From Oceanicola sp. (GTDB lineage Bacteria; Pseudomonadota; Alphaproteobacteria; Rhodobacterales; Rhodobacteraceae), in contig JAKVBK010000028.1 of the NCBI GenBank assembly GCA_022447275.1, positions 1 through 40,181 of the forward strand: a stretch of 40,181 nt of DNA, in the 5' to 3' direction. Every line of letters begins with the position of its first letter. The first letter of the stretch is position 1. Position numbers and translations under genes: made by a program. The notes beneath the pieces are model-generated. The model searched no databases. It was given only the letters and a program-made list of their open reading frames with translations, and had not been told where the DNA came from. This document shows positions 34,512 to 40,181 of the stretch, one piece after another.

Positions 34512-36029
34512 ATGACACCAAAGACAGTTTTGACGCTGACCGGCCTGAGCAAGCGCTTTGGCCCGGTGATTGCAAATGACGATGTCTCCCTGACTTTGCA
34601 CAAGGGAGAGGTTCTTGCCTTGCTCGGTGAAAACGGGGCAGGCAAAACCACATTGATGAATATGCTGTTCGGGCATTACCTGCCCGACGCAGGCCGTGTT
34701 GAGGTGGCCGATGCGCAGGGCATCTTGGAGCCCCTTCCCTTGGGCCATCCGCAGGCGGCGCTTGCTGCCGGGATTGGGATGGTCCACCAGCATTTCGCAT
34801 TGGCTGAAAACATCAATGCGCTGGACAACATCACCCTCGGCTCCGAGCCGTTGCTTGCCCTGCGCCGCAATCGGGCAGCCGCCCGCGCCCGGATTGAGGG
34901 CATCATCGCGCGCAGTGGTCTGAAAGCCCCGCTGGATGTGCCAGTCGGCCAGCTTTCGGTTGGTGAACGCCAGCGTGTGGAAATCCTGAAGGCCCTCTAC
35001 CGCGATGCCCGTATTCTTGTGCTGGATGAGCCCACAGCCGTGCTGACCCCGCAGGAGGCGGACACGCTGTTCAGCAATATCCGCGCGATGGTGGCGGACG
35101 GTCTTTCGGTGATCTTCATCAGTCATAAGCTGCGCGAAGTTCTGGCCTTTTCAGATCGGATCGCGGTCCTGCGACATGGCAAGAAAGTCGGCGAGATGGC
35201 CACCACTGAGGCGGATGAGGCCAAGATTGCGCGCATGATGGTCGGCGCAGACACACCAAAAGTGGCGCGGGATCAGATCGCCGCCGGGGCGCCTGTCCTG
35301 AGTTTGACAAATGTGGCTGTGAAGGGCCGCTCAGAGCGCGAAAGCCTTGAGCACGTCAGCCTGACCGTCAATGCACGCGAGATCGTCGGCATTGCCGGAA
35401 TTTCCGGAAACGGTCAGAGCGGGCTTGCCCGGGTGATTGCGGGCCTTACAACACCGGATGCCGGCACGGTGGCCGTTGATGGCGCAGCAATCGAGAACCC
35501 GACACCTGCACGCATGGTGGAGGCCGGGGTCGGACGGATCCCCGAAGACAGGCACCATGAAGGCATCGTCGGAGCGATGAGCGTGGCCGAAAACATGGTC
35601 ATCGAGCGGCTTGACGATCCAGATATCCAATCCATGGGGCTGCTGCGCCGCGAGGCGATTTCAGAGAACGCAGCGCGCTTGGCCACCGCCTATGACGTGC
35701 GCGGCCCTGGCGTCGGGGCCCCGGCGCGCCTGCTGTCGGGGGGCAACATCCAAAAGCTGATCTTGGCCCGGGTGTTCGAGCGTTCCCCGCGTTTGATCCT
35801 TGCCAATCAACCCACCCGCGGCCTCGACATGGGGGCCGCTGCGGCCGTGGGCCAACGCCTTTTGGAGGCCCGCGCGCGAGGCGCTGGCATTGTGCTGATC
35901 TCAGAAGACCTCGATGAAATTCTTGGGCTTGCGGACCGCATCTTTGTGATCCGCGATGGGCAACTCACGCAGGCCCCGACAACTGAACGCGAACAGATCG
36001 GCCTGATGATGGCAGGGGTGGCAGCATGA
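34512..36029 (+). CDS. ABC transporter ATP-binding protein, double ATPase domain (BMP-type importer)
   Basis: 505 residues with two ABC domains in one chain. The first has ALLGENGAGKTTLMNMLFG, the signature QLSVGERQRVEILKALYRD and ILVLDEPTAVLTPQE. The second has the altered P-loop IAGISGNGQSGLARVIAG, signature RLLSGGNIQKLILARVF and ILANQPTRGLDMGA, as in the RbsA/XylG/YufO group. MVHQHFAL in the first domain is typical of BMP-linked ATPases. The ATG at 34512 has no clear ribosome site because the GC hairpin lies directly before it; GTG at 34494 inside the hairpin is the alternative. ATGA overlap with the next permease gene. Confidence 0.95.
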   Translation: MTPKTVLTLTGLSKRFGPVIANDDVSLTLHKGEVLALLGENGAGKTTLMNMLFGHYLPDAGRVEVADAQGILEPLPLGHPQAALAAGIGMVHQHFALAENINALDNITLGSEPLLALRRNRAAARARIEGIIARSGLKAPLDVPVGQLSVGERQRVEILKALYRDARILVLDEPTAVLTPQEADTLFSNIRAMVADGLSVIFISHKLREVLAFSDRIAVLRHGKKVGEMATTEADEAKIARMMVGADTPKVARDQIAAGAPVLSLTNVAVKGRSERESLEHVSLTVNAREIVGIAGISGNGQSGLARVIAGLTTPDAGTVAVDGAAIENPTPARMVEAGVGRIPEDRHHEGIVGAMSVAENMVIERLDDPDIQSMGLLRREAISENAARLATAYDVRGPGVGAPARLLSGGNIQKLILARVFERSPRLILANQPTRGLDMGAAAAVGQRLLEARARGAGIVLISEDLDEILGLADRIFVIRDGQLTQAPTTEREQIGLMMAGVAA

Positions 36030-37099
36030 TCCGGATTGAGCCGCGCGCGGCCACATCAAAAACCTTCTCCATCGGCGTTCCGGTCTTGTCGGCTCTGATT
36101 GCGCTCGGGTTCGCGGCCATCCCCCTGATGGCTGCCGGGGCCAATCCGATCACGGCCTATGGTGAAATGTTCAAAGGCGTCTTTGGCTCTGTCTTTTCGA
36201 TCACAGAGATGCTGACGCGCGCCACTCCGCTCATCTTCACGGGGCTTGCTGCGGCGTTGGCTTTCCGGGCAAAGCTTTGGAATATCGGCGGCGAGGGGCA
36301 ACTGTATCTCGGGGCGATGGCGGCTGTGGCGATTGGATCTGGTGTGCTGGACATCTCTGGCGTCTTGCTGATCCCGATTATCATTCTGTTGGGCGCAGCC
36401 GCCGGCGCAGCGGGCATGGCCGCCCCCACCTATCTCAAGATCCGCTTCGGGGCTGATGAAGTGGTCACCACCCTTTTGCTCAACTTCATTATCCTGATCT
36501 TCGTGCAGATGATGCTGGAGGGCCCCCTGCAAGACCCGATGGGCCTGGGCTGGCCCCAGTCAGCGCCCGTGCTCGACCAAGGCATGCTGCCCCCTTTGAT
36601 GGACCGGATGCGCGTGCATTCGGGGCTGATCCTCGCCGTGGTGCTTGCGGTGATCGCGCAGTTTATGCTGGCGCGATCGGTTTGGGGGTTCAAGCTGCGC
36701 GCAGTGGGTGAGAACGCAGCGGCAGCGCGCCATGCGGGGATCAATGTGAAACGCTCGCTCTACGGTGTGGCAATCATCTCGGGCGGGCTGGCCGGGCTGG
36801 CCGGTGTCAGCGAAGTGGCCGGTCTGAAGGGATATCTGACAGCCGATTTGTCACCCGGGTTCGGGTATACCGGTATCGTCGTCGCGATGTTGGCAGGCCT
36901 GTCCCCCATCGGCGTTGTGATCGCGGCCCTTTTCATCGCATCCGTGTTCGTTGGCGCCGACGGGATGAGCCGCGCCATGGGGGTTTCCTCATTTCTGGCC
37001 GATCTGGTTGTGTCGGTCTCGCTTCTCTGCGTGCTGGTCGGCGGCTTTATCGCCAAATACCGCATCGTACGGTCCGAGAAAGCAGGGAGCGCGACATGA
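36026..37099 (+). CDS. ABC transporter permease 1 (nucleoside/nucleobase, BPD_transp_2 type)
   Basis: 357 residues, about nine to ten membrane segments beginning with VPVLSALIALGFAAIPLMAA. Family landmarks are ATPLIFTGLAAALAFRAKLW, NIGGEGQLYLGAMAAVAIG, FGADEVVTTLLLNFI and LRAVGENAAAARHAGINV, the last being the EAA-like coupling loop, followed by GYTGIVVAMLAGLSPIGVV. It is like YufP/NupP proteins. Coupled by ATGA to the ATPase upstream and to the second permease downstream, it should form a heterodimeric channel with that protein. Confidence 0.93.
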   Translation: MIRIEPRAATSKTFSIGVPVLSALIALGFAAIPLMAAGANPITAYGEMFKGVFGSVFSITEMLTRATPLIFTGLAAALAFRAKLWNIGGEGQLYLGAMAAVAIGSGVLDISGVLLIPIIILLGAAAGAAGMAAPTYLKIRFGADEVVTTLLLNFIILIFVQMMLEGPLQDPMGLGWPQSAPVLDQGMLPPLMDRMRVHSGLILAVVLAVIAQFMLARSVWGFKLRAVGENAAAARHAGINVKRSLYGVAIISGGLAGLAGVSEVAGLKGYLTADLSPGFGYTGIVVAMLAGLSPIGVVIAALFIASVFVGADGMSRAMGVSSFLADLVVSVSLLCVLVGGFIAKYRIVRSEKAGSAT

Positions 37100-38040
37100 C
37101 AGACCTGCTGAATATCTTGATCAGCGAAAGCTTCTGGGCGGCCTCGCTGCGCATTGCCACGCCCCTGATTTTCGGGGTGTTGGGTGCGCTGCTCTGTGAG
37201 CGCGCCGGGGTTCTCAATCTTGGCATCGAGGGAATCTTCGTCGTCGGTGCCATGTGCGGCTGGATGGCGGTCTGGCTGGGCGCTGGCCTGTGGGGCGGTG
37301 TCCTCGTCGCCGCGTGCGCTGGCGCAATTTTCGGCTTGCTCCATGCCATTCTGACAGTGCCGCTTGGGCTCTCCCAGCATGTCTCAGGGCTTGGGATCAC
37401 CCTTTTTGCCACCTCAGCCAGCTATTTCACCTATCGCACCGCCCTTCCCAATGTCTCATCGCCGCCCCGGATTGAACCCTTTCAGGCCCTCGACATCCCT
37501 GTGTTGTCTGACCTGCCTTTTCTGGGCCCGGTCCTGTTTCAGCAAACCGCCCTGACGTGGCTGGCGCTGCTGATGGTGCTGCTGGTCTGGTATGTGTTGC
37601 AACGCACAGGCCTTGGGGTTGCGATCAAGGCGGTGGGCGACAACCCCGACAGCGTAGATGCCCAAGGCCTGTCTGTTTATGGGCTGCGCATGGGCGCGAT
37701 CGTTGCGGGCTCAGCGCTCATGGCGCTTGGAGGGGCCTTCCTCACGATGTCTGCCTTCGATGCCTTCTTTTTCGGAATGGTGAATGGCCGGGGATGGGTG
37801 TGCATTGCCCTCGTGATTTTTGCAGGATGGCAACCGGGGAAAGCCCTGTTTGGGGCCGTTCTGTTCGGAGCGTTCGATGCACTGCAGGTCCGTCTACAGA
37901 CGGAGATGGGGGCCTTGGTTCCGGGGCAGATCTTCTTGATGGCACCCTATATCCTTTCAATCATCGCACTGGTCATCGCAGCCCGCTCCGTGGATTACCC
38001 ACGTGCCCTGCTGACACCCTGGTTTAAGGGCCAGAGATAG
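37096..38040 (+). CDS. ABC transporter permease 2 (nucleoside/nucleobase, YufQ-like)
   Basis: 314 residues, mostly hydrophobic. Landmarks: RIATPLIFGVLGALLCERAG, LNLGIEGIFVVGAMCGWMAV, LGLSQHVSGLGITLFATS, the coupling loop IKAVGDNPDSVDAQGLSV, and GRGWVCIALVIFAGWQPG. It pairs with permease 1 in BMP-type importers. ATGA overlap at the start; nine bases separate its stop from the deaminase gene start, so the enzyme is tied to the transporter. Confidence 0.93.
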   Translation: MTDLLNILISESFWAASLRIATPLIFGVLGALLCERAGVLNLGIEGIFVVGAMCGWMAVWLGAGLWGGVLVAACAGAIFGLLHAILTVPLGLSQHVSGLGITLFATSASYFTYRTALPNVSSPPRIEPFQALDIPVLSDLPFLGPVLFQQTALTWLALLMVLLVWYVLQRTGLGVAIKAVGDNPDSVDAQGLSVYGLRMGAIVAGSALMALGGAFLTMSAFDAFFFGMVNGRGWVCIALVIFAGWQPGKALFGAVLFGAFDALQVRLQTEMGALVPGQIFLMAPYILSIIALVIAARSVDYPRALLTPWFKGQR

Positions 38041-38049
38041 GAGCCTGCC

Positions 38050-39330
38050 ATGTTCGATCTGATCGTCAAAAATGCCACCCTCACGGATGGGCGCAGCGGG
38101 ATAGACATCGCGTGTCGTGATGGCGCCATCGCAGCGCTTGAGCCCGGCATCACGGCACCGGCTAAAGAGGTGCTGGATGCCGGGGGGTACCTCGTCTCTC
38201 CCCCCTTTGTGGATCCCCATTTCCACATGGACGCGACCTTGTCGCTGGGCCGTCCGCGGATGAATGTCTCAGGCACCTTGCTGGAGGGCATCGCCTTGTG
38301 GGGCGAACTCAAGGAGGTTCAGACCGTCGATGAGATCGTTGCGCGCGCGGTGCAATATTGCGAATTGGCGGTGGCCAAGGGCATCGGCGCCATCCGCAGC
38401 CACGTGGACACCTGTGATGATCGGCTGACCGGTGTCCAGGCGCTTCTGGAGGTCCGCGCACAGGTCAAGGACGTGCTCGATCTGCAACTCGTGGCCTTTC
38501 CCCAGGATGGTGTGCTGCGCGACCCCTCAGCCCTTCAGAACACGATCCGAGCGTTGGATATGGGGGTGGATGTTGTGGGCGGGATCCCACATTTCGAACG
38601 GACCATGGCGGACGGTGCTGAAAGCGTGCGCCTGCTGTGCGAACTGGCCGCAGAGCGCGGTTTGCGGGTCGATATGCATTGCGACGAAAGCGATGATCCC
38701 TTGAGCCGGCACATTGAAACGCTGGCTTTTGAGACCCAAAGGTTGGGGCTGCAGGGACGGGTCGCCGGATCACACCTGACCTCCATGCACTCCATGGACA
38801 ATTACTATGTCTCGAAGCTGATCCCGTTGATGGTTGAGGCTGACGTGCACGCGGTGCCCAATCCTCTGATCAACATCATGTTGCAGGGCCGGCATGACAG
38901 CTACCCCAAGCGCCGGGGCCAAACCCGGGTGCGCGAGTTGCGCGATGCAGGCATCACTGTGGGCTTTGGCTCTGATTGCGTGATGGATCCGTGGTATTCA
39001 TTGGGCAAAGCCGACATGCTGGATGTGGCATTCATGGGGCTGCATGTGGGACAATTGTCCAGCCGGGCCGATATGGAATGGTGCTTTGATGCGGTGACAA
39101 GCAATTCCGCTGAAATCATGGGGCTGGAGGGCTATGGCGTTAACAAAGGCGCGGCAGCGAATTTCGTACTGCTGCAGGCATCCAACAAGATCGATGCCAT
39201 TCGCCTGCGTGCTCATCGGATGGCCGTAGTACGCAAAGGGCGCGTGATTTCGCGCTCTGAGCCGGTCACACATCAACTCTCCCTGACTGACACGCCCAAG
39301 GATCTCGACGAGGCAAAGATTGGCCAATAG
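38050..39330 (+). CDS. codA: Cytosine deaminase-like amidohydrolase with altered active-site residue
   Basis: 426 residues, the same length class and end-to-end pattern as E. coli CodA. Metal ligands are present: His57 and His59 (DPHFHMDATLS), His210 (DMHCDESDDPLS) and Asp309 (FGSDCVMDPW). The catalytic Glu213, His242 (AGSHLTSMHS) and the substrate Gln152 (AFPQDG) are also in place. The residue matching E. coli Asp314, next to the metal Asp, is Cys310. In E. coli this position shapes substrate choice, so the true substrate may be a cytosine relative. GGAG precedes the ATG. Being last in the BMP transporter operon, it likely deaminates the imported base and releases ammonia. Confidence 0.88.
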   Translation: MFDLIVKNATLTDGRSGIDIACRDGAIAALEPGITAPAKEVLDAGGYLVSPPFVDPHFHMDATLSLGRPRMNVSGTLLEGIALWGELKEVQTVDEIVARAVQYCELAVAKGIGAIRSHVDTCDDRLTGVQALLEVRAQVKDVLDLQLVAFPQDGVLRDPSALQNTIRALDMGVDVVGGIPHFERTMADGAESVRLLCELAAERGLRVDMHCDESDDPLSRHIETLAFETQRLGLQGRVAGSHLTSMHSMDNYYVSKLIPLMVEADVHAVPNPLINIMLQGRHDSYPKRRGQTRVRELRDAGITVGFGSDCVMDPWYSLGKADMLDVAFMGLHVGQLSSRADMEWCFDAVTSNSAEIMGLEGYGVNKGAAANFVLLQASNKIDAIRLRAHRMAVVRKGRVISRSEPVTHQLSLTDTPKDLDEAKIGQ

Positions 39331-39338
39331 TGCGCCCC

Positions 39339-39357
39339 GCGCCCTGTGAGAGGGCGC
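39339..39357 (+). terminator. Hairpin after the deaminase gene, possible terminator
   Basis: GCGCCCT (39339-39345) and AGGGCGC (39351-39357) form a perfect 7-bp stem with a 5-base loop, 8 bases after the stop codon. No T-run follows, so a Rho-dependent or weak terminator is more likely than a classic intrinsic one. Confidence 0.45.
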
Positions 39358-39703
39358 CGGGTAACCTAGAGATGATCGGTAAGCATCCTTTGCGGACGAT
39401 ACTGTAAATGGAAGGCTCAACCAGTCCACTGCCGGAGTGCATTCTAATGCAGATGGGTTGTCTTGGGCACAAACGAACGCGCACCTGACTTCAGGATTGC
39501 CGAAGCAATCTGCGAGAGCCGCAAAACCGGCACCGCGAACACCTTTGGCTCACTTCGCGCACTGTTTCCCCAAAGAAAACAGTCACCTCCCAAGAAACGA
39601 TTTAGGATGGGCATCTAGCCTAATTCTATCTTAATGGACACTTACCCTACCCGAACGAGCCGTGGCTTAGACAGGATGCGCCGTCTACCACTGAAGGTGG
39701 GAC
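39358..39703. other. Intergenic region of lower GC before the small ORF
   Basis: About 345 bases with no supported gene on either strand. A small hairpin GATTGC/GCAATC with a CGAA loop lies at 39495-39510. The stretch around 39610-39640 is AT-rich and may hold the promoter of the small ORF and last gene, but no clear -35/-10 pair was found. Confidence 0.35.
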
Positions 39704-39877
39704 ATGCAAACAACCGAGCATGTGCGGGCTCGAAATTTCAGCACTGAAATGACCACTGCTGGAGAACTGTCGATGATCAGTTCGGCCGAATTGCAAAGCC
39801 CTTTCGGACAGGACGGCCCAGTGAACCTGTGCGTGTCCAAAAGAGACAAACTGCCAGGTATTCTCCTTAAGGAGTAA
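39704..39877 (+). CDS. Small ORF of 57 residues, probable upstream coupled gene, function unknown
   Basis: Begins MQTTEHVRARNFSTEMTTAG and ends KLPGILLKE. It has GAAGGTGG about 5 bases before its ATG and its TAA lies 4 bases before the next ATG, so the AAGGAG ribosome site of the following gene lies inside its last codons. This is the arrangement of a translationally coupled small protein or leader peptide. The product is hydrophilic and has no signal peptide or membrane segment. I do not recognise a family. The 16-base palindrome ATTTCAGCACTGAAAT (39735-39750) lies inside it. Chance ORFs of this size do occur, so coding status is likely but not certain. Confidence 0.55.
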   Translation: MQTTEHVRARNFSTEMTTAGELSMISSAELQSPFGQDGPVNLCVSKRDKLPGILLKE

Positions 39878-39881
39878 ACTG

Positions 39882-40181
39882 ATGCCACGTTATGACTTGG
39901 TCACGTTCCTTGCTCCGAGCACTGGCTCATTCACGTTTGACGCAAGTAATGTTGAGGTGCTCGCGGTAACAGATTCCAATGCGACTTTCGGAGATAATAA
40001 TCCCTCTCCACCCGAAGGATATAGCAACCAAACTGGACAAAATGACGTTTTTGGGATGCCTACGGCGGGACCGTTGATGACTGGCGCCATGCGGTCCTTC
40101 ACCAACACTTCAACGGGTGAAGTACACAATATACCTTTCATGTTTAATGACGGTGAATTTGTATTTTCAAGCGGATCATTG
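39882..40181 (+). CDS. Unrecognised protein, N-terminal 100 residues only (runs off the right edge)
   Basis: ATG at 39882 has a perfect AAGGAG 7 bases upstream, and the frame is open to the window end. It begins MPRYDLVTFLAPSTGSFTFD and is rich in Thr, Ser, Asn, Asp, Gly and Phe with few charged basic residues. That composition is typical of secreted, beta-rich proteins such as RTX or Hint-containing proteins of roseobacters, but no domain motif is visible in this part. No signal peptide is seen, which would fit type I secretion. GC content is visibly lower than in the upstream genes, which may reflect transfer or a different protein class. Confidence 0.75.
   Translation, partial: MPRYDLVTFLAPSTGSFTFDASNVEVLAVTDSNATFGDNNPSPPEGYSNQTGQNDVFGMPTAGPLMTGAMRSFTNTSTGEVHNIPFMFNDGEFVFSSGSL

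Noticed and set aside
1-40181. Mobile elements, CRISPR arrays, tRNA or rRNA genes, integration sites
   Set aside because: No transposase or integrase frames, no regularly spaced repeats and no tRNA- or rRNA-like stretches were found on either strand by reading.

Overview
The window looks like a chromosomal segment of a marine alphaproteobacterium of the Roseobacter group (Rhodobacterales). The reasons are a high-GC coding style, close operon packing with ATGA/GTGA overlaps, a DMSP demethylation operon (dmdB-dmdA-acuI), and the kinds of genes around it. No rRNA, tRNA, CRISPR array, insertion sequence or prophage gene was seen. The only region of visibly different (lower GC) composition is the last ~0.5 kb.

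Layout, left to right. (1) 1-2827, minus strand: a single-domain globin, a FIST-domain protein of the NosP (nitric oxide sensing) type, and a GAF + LOV-like PAS sensor that runs off the left edge. I read this as a candidate NO/light sensory locus. (2) 3146-6709, minus: bifunctional proline dehydrogenase/P5C dehydrogenase PutA. (3) 6913-8412, plus: an amidase-signature hydrolase, convergent with glyA (8489-9784, minus) across a shared hairpin terminator; nadK is divergent from glyA. (4) 10823-13950, minus: a sensorless hybrid kinase with an Hpt domain, coupled by GTGA to an NtrC-like regulator with degraded ATPase and sigma-54 motifs. (5) 14151-20208, minus: prpE, maeB and a membrane-anchored GGDEF(degenerate)-EAL protein.

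(6) 20425-24533, plus: otnK-otnC, a hot-dog CoA hydratase and a family III CoA-transferase, apparently one catabolic unit. (7) 24617-26620, minus: arginase then ornithine cyclodeaminase, with a divergent Lrp/AsnC regulator (26758-27186). Together with PutA these enzymes give a route arginine -> ornithine -> proline -> glutamate. (8) 27225-33177: an FCD-type GntR regulator divergent from a five-gene plus-strand operon, DUF2182 - DUF1326 - dmdB - dmdA - acuI, closed by a strong terminator. DmdA demethylates DMSP, DmdB activates the product to its CoA thioester, and AcuI detoxifies acryloyl-CoA to propionyl-CoA; PrpE in the same window also works in propionate/acrylate CoA chemistry.

(9) 33487-39330, plus: a BMP-family binding protein, a double ATPase, two permeases and a cytosine deaminase-like amidohydrolase, that is, uptake and deamination of a nucleoside or nucleobase. 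(10) 39704 to the right edge: a 57-codon small ORF with a good ribosome binding site, whose end overlaps the ribosome binding site of a last, unrecognised, truncated gene of lower GC.

The strongest leads for something undescribed are the globin/NosP-like/LOV locus with its palindromic leader, the two DUF genes inside the DMSP operon with a textbook FCD-GntR operator, the otnK-otnC-hydratase-CoA-transferase cluster, the NtrC-like regulator without GAFTGA, the Asp-to-Cys change in the cytosine deaminase active site, and the small coupled ORF at the right end. All functional calls come from reading motifs by eye; no database search was run.
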